DNA of 64,000 bases from Endoconidiophora laricicola (taxonomy: Eukaryota; Ascomycota; Sordariomycetes; Microascales; Ceratocystidaceae): positions 25,076-89,075 of the forward strand of contig LXGT01000105.1 in NCBI GenBank assembly GCA_001640655.1, read 5' to 3'. Below, in pieces: positions 22,326-32,699 of this stretch. The position numbers were made by a program, and so were the translations under genes. Positions within the stretch are counted from its first letter, which is position 1. Every line of letters begins with the position of its first letter. The notes below the pieces were generated by a model that saw only the letters and a program-made list of their open reading frames with translations, was not told the origin of the DNA and did no database searches.

Positions 22326-25300
22326 ATGGCGCTTTTCAACCCCTCGTTCTTGTTTGGCATAGCCGTGCTATTCTATCTTAGCACATTCGTCTTTTTCGCC
22401 ATTGTCCGCGTCCTCACTGGCGTTTCTATCCAGCGCCTAGGATATCTCTCCTTGCGCCGCATCTCATATACGCCTCGCGATGGCATCCGAATCGATATCC
22501 GTGGGCTTGGCATCCACTTACACCGTCCGACCTTTGCTCAACCTACTTGGCTGAGCTTTGTGATTGATGAGTTGGCAGTAACAATCAACTGCACCCAATT
22601 GGAGAGCAACTCAAAGCTTGAAGACGGCGATGACTCTGGTAGCGACGGTGAACATATTTCCGACTCATCATCTGATCCATTGCTACCTAAGAAGGACGGC
22701 CTAGACGAGACTTCCGGCGGACCCAATATGCCAACAATTACCCGCAACGGCAACAATATATCACCAACCGAACCGATAGATCCGTTTTCCTCTAGCAATA
22801 TCGCCTCTGCCACCGCGACGGCAGTAACAGTAGCAGCTGCCGCTAGCGCAAAGAGTGCAAAGTTGTTGGATCGCAGCGAGACATGGGCAAAGCTTATGAA
22901 ACTGAAAGACAGAATCAAAAAGCTTCATGGCAATGTCAAATGGCTGCGCATGGTAGATGTAGTTGCTACAAATTCCAGCGTTGTTCTCATAGGTGTCGGA
23001 AACATACAATTTGGCAGCTTTAGCGTTGCAGTCGATACACGTAGCAAGTTGGTTGACCGTACTCGTTTTTTTAACACGCGCACCGACCAAGCTATCAAGC
23101 AGAAACAAGCGGAGTGGATCATGACATTGCGCAGCGTTCTTTTTACCGCAGAAGGCAAAGAATCTATTGACATTGTTGATAACGCGACTTTAAACATTCA
23201 TGGATTTCTGTCTGATACCCTCGACGGCCTGCGTGATGCCTCTGTTGCGCTCAAGTTGGGACGTGTTCATATTCCATGGGATGATATCTCCCTTTCCATG
23301 GCCAGCTTCAAAAAGGTTCGGGGAGATTCCGCTCCTATAGCTACTTCGCCTGTAGCAACAGAAGAGAGTACTAAGCCCGCCACGCTTGCGCCCAGCCTCG
23401 ACGAGGCATTTCAAGATGGTTTCTTCCCCAAACTGCCAAATCGTGTACCTACTTTCAACTCTTCTGTCGACAAGGATCTCATGCAAACAATTGCAGATTC
23501 CAAAGAGTTTGTCACTTCCATACTGCGTGGTATCAAAGAGGTACAGTTTGCTGTAAGCTATGTAGCTCTGTCTAAGAAGGCTGAAGCTGACAAGCCTGGC
23601 ACATCACCACTGATATTGACAGTCTCTACAAAGGAGGTCGGCATTGACTTGCACCGCTTGGATCCCAAGTCACCGGCCCACCGCATGTATTTTGCTAGCA
23701 ATGATATTGCTCATGAGGCCCTTGGAGCTGCGCTTTCTATATCTGTGGGATTGCACGATGGAAATGGCAAACATGAGCGGCTGGTTTATATTCCTATGGC
23801 TACTACTACCATGAAGACTACACTGCCGTCAAAGACTGTGGAGTTAGTGAAGCAAGGGTCGCCTGAGGAGCGAAATACTAACATTTTGTTCGCTAACTCG
23901 GTCATTACATCCCCATCGGTAGACTTGAGTCCACATCATATTCCTCTTTTGATAAGACTCTTGAAGCCTAAGCCTAAGCGGCACAGTGTGAAGGTGTCCG
24001 TATCTGACGTTTCTCACAAACATCACCTCTTAATTTCACGGCTTTTGCCCAAAGCGAACATCAAGTTCTCCATGCATGAGCCTGTCATGCGCATCTCTCT
24101 TACCCCTTTGAACAAGACAGGTGACTCTGACGAGTCTGACCTTATCATATCTTCCATCTCATCTGTGTCTTTAGAGATTGAATCCTTCCACTCTGCAGTT
24201 CAGGAGTTGCACTACTCGTTAGCATCAACTATGCGACTACAAACTCATAAGCTCTATTACCAAACTATCAATGGGGAACGTCTGGATTTGACACAAACGG
24301 AGAGCTTTGATCTGAAGCTGCAGCTAAGTGCTGCCCCAGATGTCTATGTAGTAGCAACTGGGAACATTCAAACATCGACTATCAAAATGGTGCGACCTGA
24401 GATCATTGAAGGTCTGCGCCAAATAGTTCTTCAACTGCGTCACGATGTACAGGGCGAAAAGAAGAAGAGGCGACGCTCTTCCTCCAAAGAAAATCTGCTA
24501 CGGGCCTTGCCCTCATGGCTTCTACATTTCCAGATCCAGATGACAGACATCAGCATGGAAGTTGCTGGCACGGATTCTCTTGTATCAGACGAGACCCGAG
24601 GAGTCAGTATTCAGCTTGACTCATTGACAACTGAGTATCGAGCACAGCGCCTTGACTCTTTGCAGCGGCGTAACTCAAGACGTCGGACGCGGAGCCGGTC
24701 TATGACTCCAGATACCGATATTTTGAAAGCTCCACTCTCGCCAACATTGCGAAAGAAGCCAGGCCTAGTCCCTGGCGACGGAAGGAGATTGTCCTTCCAC
24801 ATCAAAGGACTTGAGGCCTTTATCATTGAGTCTACAGATCGCACAGAGATAGAGCCGTTTATCAACTGTCCTCGAGCAGAGATTGCCCTCAGCTCTATGA
24901 GCGACTCTCAAGGTCCAGTGTTTCATCTACAGGCAAATATGAGAGCCATACTGATTAATTGGTCTTTGTATCGGCACTACGCTCTATGCATTGCAATCTC
25001 GGTCCTCAAAAAGGCCTTCACTCCTGTGCTAACTAATGAAGGTGAAGACGAGGCTTCGGTAGAGCTACCGGTACCAATGAGCCCCGATACTGATTATCTG
25101 TCCCCCCCGCAATCACCCCCCGGTGCTTCTATCAGTCGTGGCCAATTCTATAACCCCAATGCACCGGAACTTTTCACCGCCGACATGATGGTGTCACTTA
25201 TTCAAATCAAGGCAACTATGCCGGACGACCCGTCTATGCTGTTGCAGGTGTACGGTGTTGAATGTGGGCGTCACCGTTGGTCGGCGCCATACTTGACGTC

Positions 25301-28300
25301 ACGACTCATCCGGCTGTATGTTGACTCGCCACGTATTGATTCGGTTTGGTCTCGAGTTGTTAGCATTAAGTCTGCTCGACTTGACTACCGCCAGACACGC
25401 AAGAAGCTGGCTAGTGGCATCCAAGATGACAAGGCTGTTGAGCTATATGCGGAGGCTATCCGAGTCGCTGTGCCATATGAAGTTTTGCTTAGCAAGATCA
25501 CAGAGAACGTGGTCAATTCTATGAAGAGCGTGCAGCAGCTTCACTATAGGTTCAGAACCGGCAGTGCCGAATTTCCATTTGATAAAGGACCAGAAGGCCC
25601 CAAAGTTCCTCCACGGATATCTATTAAGACACGGTCATTCCTGTTTGAGATCGAAGATGGCGCTTTTGAGTGGAAGCTTGGCATGATTTACCGTGCTGGG
25701 CGTGTTGAACAAGAACAAAGGATGACGCGTGAAGAGGCGTTCGAGCTCAAGGTCAAGATGGTACAGGAAGAAGAGTCACGCAAAAACGGACGCCACCGTC
25801 ACAAGCGCGGTCAAGCATCAGAAAAGAATATTGATATCGAGGCCCGCGCACGTTCTGATTCGCATCATCATCACCGCGGAGTCAGCTTCAATTACGGTCC
25901 TAGTTATGACCCTGAACACAACATACTAGGGCTTACTAGCAGTGCTAGTGCGCGTCTCAAAATCGAAGAAGCCCGAGCCAAGCTCAATGCATTGCACGCT
26001 ACAAGCTGGAAGAGACGTATCGACCGCGCCTGTGCATTCTCCGAGGCACAGACTCGGGAGTTCCGCAGCGCCTTCTGGGGGCCCGACAATATGCCTGAGG
26101 ACGTCGAAGATGCTGAGACAATTCTTGAGGTTCCAGACCGGGCAGCATTGACATCGGTGCTGTTCACAGATCTTCAAATCAATATCGACAAGCCGTCATT
26201 TGCAATGAAAGACCTTCCGGACTTCATGCATAAGGTTGGCAAGGGCGTGCCTAAGGACATGGAATATACGCTGCTAGTGCCTCTCAATATCACAATTGAC
26301 ACTAGCGAGGCCAGAATTAACCTTCGCGACTACCCTCTACCTTTCATTCACGTACCGCCACTAAAACCTGGGCAATCAACTAAAAAAAGTGCCTTCTCTC
26401 TTTCAACCGACTTTGTCATTGCCGAGGAGTACCGTGGCCCGGAGTCTCTTCGGTCCGTGCGTGTTGACGTCATCAAACCAGATACATCGATATTTGATGG
26501 TATCAAGACATCGAGGTACGACCTGGAAATTAGACGCACAGTGGGTGCTATCAAGACGTACTCCAATATGAAAATTGATGTAAACACAGCCCTTCCGACT
26601 CGCATCACATGGGGTCCCTGCTACCAGCCAGCAATCCAGGACATGATGACTGTCATCGAAACCTTCACTAAGCCTCAGCTGGATCCCTCCGAACGTGTGG
26701 GATTCTGGGATAAAATCCGTCTCAGCTTCCATTCACGTATCCATATCGCCTGGCGTAGTGATGGCGATGTTCACCTCGCACTCAAGGGCACACGTGATCC
26801 GTATTGCCTTACAGGCACTGGCGCAGGCTTCCTGATGTGCTGGCGTCACGATGTACGACTAAATCTCAATGCCGAAGATGACCCAAAGCGATTCATGACC
26901 GTCAACAGCGGCGAATACGTTCTGGCTATTCCAGATTATGCCCATATGGAACGCGAGATGATGATGCGGCGTGGCGAAGATGATAGTGGCACGCTACTAT
27001 TGGCAACTGACGATGGGCCGATGGCTAGTCAGGCCTTCCAAAAGGTAGCGATGAAGCTAGGAGGCAAGGTACAATGGATGATCGGCCTTGTATTTGAGCA
27101 AGCCATTGTTGACGGCCAGCGTAGCTTTGAATTCTCTCCACACTACAATGTTATTCTGCGTGAACCTAGCAAAGCTTTGCCCGACGCAATTACTGGGCTG
27201 CCTTACGATGCGTTCCGAGGCTTCCGCTCATCACATATCCACCTATCGATTGCTGTACGCGCGCCTGTGGATCGTGATTGGATGGCAACTGATCCGCAAC
27301 CATCGCGCAGCTACAACACTGTCCACATGACGCCGCGCTTTTTCACGCACTTTTACCAATGGCTTTCCTTATTCGGTGGACCGATGTCGTTACCAATCCG
27401 ACAGGGTGATTTATGGCCCGGACGCGACAAGGGCAGCAAAAAATTTGGGCGTCATTTGGCTACACTAAAGTACAATTTGCTGCTCGCGCCGCTCTTCTTG
27501 ACTCACATTTACAAACACAAGGACCCTGACGCAGAACTGGAAGATGGCTCTATGGCTACTGGTATCAAAGTGCGCTTCGACAGCTTTATGCTTGATCTTC
27601 ACCAGCGTCGCGAGGAGTTCAACACACAAGACGCTGGACGCAAAACTCAGTCACGCACTAGTGGCATTAAAATCCATGCAGCACAGTTGGATTTGGTGTC
27701 AACCGACATCCGTGCTGTGTCGGCCACTATGCGAGGGTCTGATACGCCTGAATCGGGTACTGGCAACGATGATATCAGCCTCAGTAGCTTGAAACAGGAT
27801 CCATCGGATAAGGAAGATGATAGTAACAACGACGGTCCTGACAATTCTCGATTCACGATTCCAGACAACGACATGTCGTGGATTGACGTTGACGACTTTG
27901 TTGAACTAGATTGGATCCTACCGTCAGAGCGTACGCTAGATACCAAGATTTTACCACTGGCTTTCTCACCTAGACTCACGTACTTCCGACAAACAGATAT
28001 TGGTGGTGTGATTGCCGGGGATCCGGAACGCACTAGTCCGTTTGGCAATGAGCCAACGCATTTCTGCATCATGAGCTATGACGATGATCCACGGCGTGTT
28101 CAACAGCGCTTGGTGCATGATCGCCTCGGCCAGCTGCAAGGCCAGATGGATAGCCATGCTCTGTCAATGGATGACGCTGAGGTGCGTGCTGTCCAGCGTG
28201 ACTACGACGCTGAATCAACAGCGCAACTAGAGATGCTGAAACGGCAGAGCGAGATTCTGATGCACAAGAAGGCTTTCCTAATGCACATGCTGCACGGGTT

Positions 28301-31300
28301 TGCAACGCGCGCAGCTTCAGTCTCCGCGGCGTCATTCGATAGCCACAAGAGCTGTGGAGTGACACCCACTGATGACGATGCTAACAGATCCAACGGAGGC
28401 AGCGGCTCACCTGGTAGTGAAGGAAACGATATGCCCCACAACGCATCAATCAAGCTGCCTACAGGCGCCGAGTTTGAGAGTGACTACAACAACCGTTTCG
28501 TCATCCATAATCTGCACTTCAAGTGGAACAATGAGCTGCGCAACATCGTTTTGCGATACTTTGACCAGGTCAGTCTGCGCCGTGGTCTTGTCTATTACCT
28601 TTCCCGTCCTGCTGTCAAATTCATTCTGGACATTGTTGAAGAGCAGGAACGTGCCAAGATGCATGCACCAAAGAGGGCAACTACAGCGCCGTCTTATGTG
28701 GCCGGCAAGCTAGGTTCGCACCACACCGGTAGCGGCAAGGATACAGACCAGTCTTCATTGTCCTCTGGGACGCTAGAATCCTCTGAGGCCGACGAAGCTC
28801 TGCGGAAACTCATGGAGGATGGACGTCGGTTTTTGGGCGAATCCCCAGTTGATAGCAAGGACGCTTGCCTCACTGCAAATATAACAAGCGGTACCTACGG
28901 ACATAGCGCCGCCAAGGCCAGCATCGGAAGCACGCGTGACATTTTGGAAGCAAGCAGTAGCAATAATAACAATGCTAGCTCCAACTCTACTGGCAACTCT
29001 TTCACGAGCGGCTTGCTCAACACCCTGGGAGCCCGCCGTGACTCTAGCACTAACAGTATTTTCTTCGCAGGCACTGGCAGTGATGAGGACGGACATGCCT
29101 CGTGCTCTCCTGATCTGACGGCCGGTATCTCAGCTGGTTTCACGCCTAAGATGAGTTATCACGTGCGCCTGATCGCACCACAGATTCAACTACAAAGTGA
29201 TCAGAACCAGAAGAACGTGGTGTTGGTGACTTCCAAGGGTATGGAGCTAAAGGTGGTGGAGGTCATGGACCAGACGCGGTTGTCAGATAATGTCAGTGGT
29301 CTGGTGCAGCGACGTTTCTTGGTGAACATGGACAGTACGCAGTTCTTCGTGACCCATCGCAAGTGGTTCCAAAGCTCCCAGCTAGTGGCCATGGGTGCTT
29401 ATGGTGGCAGCTCGTACGGTGCGCCACTGGGATCCATGTGGCCGCCATGGGTTCCTATGGAAGTCATGTTCGACTTTGAGACGGATCCGTTCGGATTCAA
29501 GCGCGTAGTGCAAAAGACCTCTGGAATGCTTCGCTACGACAAGTTCAACACACTGCGTCTCAAGTACAATGATGATGTCAATGGTGGCGATGGCGACGAT
29601 AGCGACTCTCCCAGCGATGGAGCTCCGGTGTCTAAAGAGCCGACGGACAGCCGCATGGATTATCTGTGGGTCGACTTTCCGCAAGCACGGGCTCTTTGCA
29701 ACTCGTCGCAGTACTATGCCATGTATGTCATTGTGCTAGATCTGTTGATGTATCACGAGCCAGCTGAGAAGACCCGTTCTGAGCGCCTGGAAAAAATTAT
29801 GTTGGCGTCGGACTTTTCAGATCTGTCGGGCATCCCCGAAACGGTTAGCAAGATGCAGCATCGTATCAGACAATTGGAGGCTATCCGACAGCACTTCATT
29901 ACATATCCGCGCGGTATCTATGGCGTTGGTGTTGGTGGTCTACGTGGTGGCTCAACAGCCAGGTCGGTACGCAAGGACCGAATCACGCTCAGCAAGGATT
30001 TGGCCGCGTGTGAGGAGGAGCTATTCTTCATGATGAAGGCCATTACGTCATCTCAGCGTAAGCATGATGCCGCCGGCTCTAATCGTAACCGTTCTGGTAG
30101 CACGGAAGGTTCAGCTGCCTCTGCCTCCGGAAGCCGCCACAGCACGCCGACGCCTCTACTGCGCTGGAGCATTGCTGCCCGCGACATTGTATGGCATCTG
30201 GTACGCGATACAAATGAGCCTCTTGTCGAGCTACAGCTGCGCGATGTTGAATATCATCGTACCGATAACTCGAACGGCTCGCACATCAATCTGATCCAGG
30301 TTGGCAAAATCCTCGGCCTCAATCTGCTGCCTAACGCTCTGTATCCTGAGATCATCAGTCCCTACTATGATGCTAAGCACGCGCCGCTGTTCCAAGGCCA
30401 GAAGATGATGCAGGTGTACTGGTATATGCTGGAGGCTATTGCCGGCATCACTGTTATGGAAGACTTCGAGGTCAACCTGTTTCCTATGCGTATTCAGCTG
30501 GAACGTGATGTTGGTAAGAAGCTTCTTGAGTATATCTTTCCTGGAATGCATGACGACGAAACGCCCAAGGACGCATCACCGTTCATCATCAAGCGGCGCG
30601 CCGATGGTAGTAGTGCTGCAAGTGATGACGACTACGACAACGACCAAGATAACGACGACGACGACGAAGACGATGACGACGACGACGGCAATGGTGATGA
30701 TACGGACACCGACAACGATACCGAGGTTGAAGATATGGGACGTACGACATCATTCATTGCCCCGCGACCCGGCGATCCGGTCTCTTCCAGTGCAACAGCT
30801 GGTCTTGAGCTGCGTTTGCGACCAACTCTTACATCAGCAGCCCAGGTCGCCCGCCACCCGCATGATCGCCCACACAATCATCGGGGCCCGCCCCGTGCTG
30901 GCCCACCCGTCGGCCACCGTCGGGGCCAGAAGTCGGTCAGTATTCGCACTGGCGCCGGAAGCAGCTCTACCAAAACCAACGCTGTGGTTGGCCGTCTTGC
31001 ACCCAGCAGCCGCACTGGTGGCTTGCGACGTTCTCACACACTTCGTGTTCCCACAAAGAAATCGTCCAACGAGTCTTTGCGCAGCACCGCCCCTTCGCTT
31101 CTTGGGCCTTCGCTGCCTCGTCCAGGCGTCCTGATTCGCACGGCAACCATGAGACCGTCGGCCATCACTACCACCAACCCCAATGTCACTGACGTCGCTA
31201 GTACTGCATCTGGCGCTGGCGGTGATGCTGGTGGTAAAGGTCGCTTCAACCTGCGGCGCCGCGATTCTTCGAGACGTCCTGAGCCTGATTCGAATCCGTC

Positions 31301-32699
31301 ACGTCGCCGTCGCCGCCGTCGGGGATCGTACTCCGATGACGTAACTAAGATGATGGCTCGCGCGAACAAGTTCATGGCCTTTGCCCATATCAACGTGCCC
31401 TCAGTTCTCCTCTGTCTAAGCTACAAGGGCAAGGACTCGCGCAACCTCGAGGATGTGCACGATCTTGTCTTCCGCATGCCGCAGATCGAGTGGCACAACA
31501 AAATGTGGTCGAATCTCGATCTAGTTGAGGCGCTCAAGAAATCTGTTATCCGCGCACTAATTTCACACACTGGCGCTATTATCGGTAACAAGCTGCGCCA
31601 CCGTCCCAATGCTCTAACAGCCCAAAGTAAGGGCATTGTCAACGCTTCATCTTCAGTAATCTTATCACAAGCTGCTGCTGCCGCCAGCAATAGCTTAAAT
31701 CCGCCTAACCAGAACCTGTCTTCTAGCTCCTCTAGTATACGCCACGGCAATGGCTCACAGTACGCCGAAAGTTTCTCTAACACTAGCGATGATACTACGG
31801 GTGTTTTTGGTACAGCAGCAGCGGCTGCTGCTGTCGACTTTTCTCGCTCTCCTCCGCGTAGTATCCGCAGCTCTAACCGCAACATTCGGCCTCGTTCCGC
31901 AAGCCGCTCATCAGTCCACTCAGGGCGCACTCCAGGGCCGAATAATCCAACCACTGCCCAGTCTGGCTTTGGCCCTTCATTAAAACCTGGTCTGCCTCCA
32001 CACTCCTCGACTGTTCTACATGCCGCACTTGGTCAGAAGACCGTTCCGTTTGGTCCTTCTCATGACTCATCGATTATTTCTCGCAATCTTCACTCGGCTC
32101 ATGAGATGCGCCCTTCATCTTCACGCAGCGGGCGCTCGTTATTTGGCTCTGTGCTTCCAATGTCGGGCTCCACTGGCGGAGTTAGCTCCCGCACGCCGCA
32201 CCGTCCTATGACTAGTGCTAGTTGCCTCGATACTCTCACTACAGCCTCCGATTCAACCAATCTGAACGCACCATTCCACTCGGGCGATTCTTTTAATCCC
32301 TTTGGTAGCACTAGCATGACTACCATCACAGCTGCTACTGCCGGCGGTAATGCTGATGGAAAGCGCAAGAAGCTACGTGAGAAATTCTCTGCATTCTCAG
32401 CGTTTGCAAAGCTAGGAGCCGGTAGCGGTGGCAACAAAGATGCTCCACACACGGACTCAGGTAGCAATGCTGAGTCGGACTCGATAGAGGAGGAATATGT
32501 GGATCATTCGGCTGAGGACATGGAGAGACAGGAAAGCAGCTCGTCGGCTGCTACGGTAGGCCCACAAGACGGAGGGCCCTTCCGTGGACGTATCACGGCA
32601 CAGGATAACGGCCATGAAGAGCTGTACCTAGTTGAAGAAGATGATGACGATGGTCGGCAGTCTAGTCATGGCTCTGTTACTCAGACTCCAGACCGGTAA
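22326..32699 (+). CDS. FMP27: Fmp27/Hobbit/SABRE (BLTP2-type) bridge-like lipid transfer protein
   Basis: A single 3457-codon frame. The family forms long hydrophobic-groove proteins at ER contact sites that are thought to move lipids in bulk. The N-terminus has a membrane anchor (about residues 7-30) followed by the signature GVSIQRLGYLSLRRISYTPR and HRPTFAQPTWLS. Family blocks follow: GFWDK at 1459-1463 with RIHIAWRSDGDVHLALKGTRDPY nearby, and WPPW at 2372-2375 with FDFETDPFGFKRVVQKTSG. An acidic Asp-run lies at about 2766-2803. The last 650 or so residues are Ser/Arg-rich and low complexity apart from a conserved island (NVPSVLLCLSYKGKD, RMPQIEWHNKMWSNLDLVEALK). Yeast Fmp27 is about 2630 aa, so this one is much longer, mostly through disordered insertions. 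Splice-like signals at 28957-29070 (weak donor, CACTAACA branch, TTCTTCGCAG acceptor, 114 nt in frame) could mark one unrecognised intron. Confidence 0.96.
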   Translation: MALFNPSFLFGIAVLFYLSTFVFFAIVRVLTGVSIQRLGYLSLRRISYTPRDGIRIDIRGLGIHLHRPTFAQPTWLSFVIDELAVTINCTQLESNSKLEDGDDSGSDGEHISDSSSDPLLPKKDGLDETSGGPNMPTITRNGNNISPTEPIDPFSSSNIASATATAVTVAAAASAKSAKLLDRSETWAKLMKLKDRIKKLHGNVKWLRMVDVVATNSSVVLIGVGNIQFGSFSVAVDTRSKLVDRTRFFNTRTDQAIKQKQAEWIMTLRSVLFTAEGKESIDIVDNATLNIHGFLSDTLDGLRDASVALKLGRVHIPWDDISLSMASFKKVRGDSAPIATSPVATEESTKPATLAPSLDEAFQDGFFPKLPNRVPTFNSSVDKDLMQTIADSKEFVTSILRGIKEVQFAVSYVALSKKAEADKPGTSPLILTVSTKEVGIDLHRLDPKSPAHRMYFASNDIAHEALGAALSISVGLHDGNGKHERLVYIPMATTTMKTTLPSKTVELVKQGSPEERNTNILFANSVITSPSVDLSPHHIPLLIRLLKPKPKRHSVKVSVSDVSHKHHLLISRLLPKANIKFSMHEPVMRISLTPLNKTGDSDESDLIISSISSVSLEIESFHSAVQELHYSLASTMRLQTHKLYYQTINGERLDLTQTESFDLKLQLSAAPDVYVVATGNIQTSTIKMVRPEIIEGLRQIVLQLRHDVQGEKKKRRRSSSKENLLRALPSWLLHFQIQMTDISMEVAGTDSLVSDETRGVSIQLDSLTTEYRAQRLDSLQRRNSRRRTRSRSMTPDTDILKAPLSPTLRKKPGLVPGDGRRLSFHIKGLEAFIIESTDRTEIEPFINCPRAEIALSSMSDSQGPVFHLQANMRAILINWSLYRHYALCIAISVLKKAFTPVLTNEGEDEASVELPVPMSPDTDYLSPPQSPPGASISRGQFYNPNAPELFTADMMVSLIQIKATMPDDPSMLLQVYGVECGRHRWSAPYLTSRLIRLYVDSPRIDSVWSRVVSIKSARLDYRQTRKKLASGIQDDKAVELYAEAIRVAVPYEVLLSKITENVVNSMKSVQQLHYRFRTGSAEFPFDKGPEGPKVPPRISIKTRSFLFEIEDGAFEWKLGMIYRAGRVEQEQRMTREEAFELKVKMVQEEESRKNGRHRHKRGQASEKNIDIEARARSDSHHHHRGVSFNYGPSYDPEHNILGLTSSASARLKIEEARAKLNALHATSWKRRIDRACAFSEAQTREFRSAFWGPDNMPEDVEDAETILEVPDRAALTSVLFTDLQINIDKPSFAMKDLPDFMHKVGKGVPKDMEYTLLVPLNITIDTSEARINLRDYPLPFIHVPPLKPGQSTKKSAFSLSTDFVIAEEYRGPESLRSVRVDVIKPDTSIFDGIKTSRYDLEIRRTVGAIKTYSNMKIDVNTALPTRITWGPCYQPAIQDMMTVIETFTKPQLDPSERVGFWDKIRLSFHSRIHIAWRSDGDVHLALKGTRDPYCLTGTGAGFLMCWRHDVRLNLNAEDDPKRFMTVNSGEYVLAIPDYAHMEREMMMRRGEDDSGTLLLATDDGPMASQAFQKVAMKLGGKVQWMIGLVFEQAIVDGQRSFEFSPHYNVILREPSKALPDAITGLPYDAFRGFRSSHIHLSIAVRAPVDRDWMATDPQPSRSYNTVHMTPRFFTHFYQWLSLFGGPMSLPIRQGDLWPGRDKGSKKFGRHLATLKYNLLLAPLFLTHIYKHKDPDAELEDGSMATGIKVRFDSFMLDLHQRREEFNTQDAGRKTQSRTSGIKIHAAQLDLVSTDIRAVSATMRGSDTPESGTGNDDISLSSLKQDPSDKEDDSNNDGPDNSRFTIPDNDMSWIDVDDFVELDWILPSERTLDTKILPLAFSPRLTYFRQTDIGGVIAGDPERTSPFGNEPTHFCIMSYDDDPRRVQQRLVHDRLGQLQGQMDSHALSMDDAEVRAVQRDYDAESTAQLEMLKRQSEILMHKKAFLMHMLHGFATRAASVSAASFDSHKSCGVTPTDDDANRSNGGSGSPGSEGNDMPHNASIKLPTGAEFESDYNNRFVIHNLHFKWNNELRNIVLRYFDQVSLRRGLVYYLSRPAVKFILDIVEEQERAKMHAPKRATTAPSYVAGKLGSHHTGSGKDTDQSSLSSGTLESSEADEALRKLMEDGRRFLGESPVDSKDACLTANITSGTYGHSAAKASIGSTRDILEASSSNNNNASSNSTGNSFTSGLLNTLGARRDSSTNSIFFAGTGSDEDGHASCSPDLTAGISAGFTPKMSYHVRLIAPQIQLQSDQNQKNVVLVTSKGMELKVVEVMDQTRLSDNVSGLVQRRFLVNMDSTQFFVTHRKWFQSSQLVAMGAYGGSSYGAPLGSMWPPWVPMEVMFDFETDPFGFKRVVQKTSGMLRYDKFNTLRLKYNDDVNGGDGDDSDSPSDGAPVSKEPTDSRMDYLWVDFPQARALCNSSQYYAMYVIVLDLLMYHEPAEKTRSERLEKIMLASDFSDLSGIPETVSKMQHRIRQLEAIRQHFITYPRGIYGVGVGGLRGGSTARSVRKDRITLSKDLAACEEELFFMMKAITSSQRKHDAAGSNRNRSGSTEGSAASASGSRHSTPTPLLRWSIAARDIVWHLVRDTNEPLVELQLRDVEYHRTDNSNGSHINLIQVGKILGLNLLPNALYPEIISPYYDAKHAPLFQGQKMMQVYWYMLEAIAGITVMEDFEVNLFPMRIQLERDVGKKLLEYIFPGMHDDETPKDASPFIIKRRADGSSAASDDDYDNDQDNDDDDEDDDDDDGNGDDTDTDNDTEVEDMGRTTSFIAPRPGDPVSSSATAGLELRLRPTLTSAAQVARHPHDRPHNHRGPPRAGPPVGHRRGQKSVSIRTGAGSSSTKTNAVVGRLAPSSRTGGLRRSHTLRVPTKKSSNESLRSTAPSLLGPSLPRPGVLIRTATMRPSAITTTNPNVTDVASTASGAGGDAGGKGRFNLRRRDSSRRPEPDSNPSRRRRRRRGSYSDDVTKMMARANKFMAFAHINVPSVLLCLSYKGKDSRNLEDVHDLVFRMPQIEWHNKMWSNLDLVEALKKSVIRALISHTGAIIGNKLRHRPNALTAQSKGIVNASSSVILSQAAAAASNSLNPPNQNLSSSSSSIRHGNGSQYAESFSNTSDDTTGVFGTAAAAAAVDFSRSPPRSIRSSNRNIRPRSASRSSVHSGRTPGPNNPTTAQSGFGPSLKPGLPPHSSTVLHAALGQKTVPFGPSHDSSIISRNLHSAHEMRPSSSRSGRSLFGSVLPMSGSTGGVSSRTPHRPMTSASCLDTLTTASDSTNLNAPFHSGDSFNPFGSTSMTTITAATAGGNADGKRKKLREKFSAFSAFAKLGAGSGGNKDAPHTDSGSNAESDSIEEEYVDHSAEDMERQESSSSAATVGPQDGGPFRGRITAQDNGHEELYLVEEDDDDGRQSSHGSVTQTPDR
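30651..30690 (+). repeat. GAC-type repeat encoding an acidic run in FMP27
   Basis: Tandem GAC/GAT/GAA codons give the core of the polyaspartate segment. The frame is kept. Confidence 0.85.

Noticed and set aside
31421..31954. A 177-codon minus-strand ORF, and a 231-codon plus-strand ORF at 30439-31134
   Set aside because: Both lie wholly inside FMP27 in other frames. Their repetitive Thr/Ser or charged composition mirrors the low-complexity coding strand.
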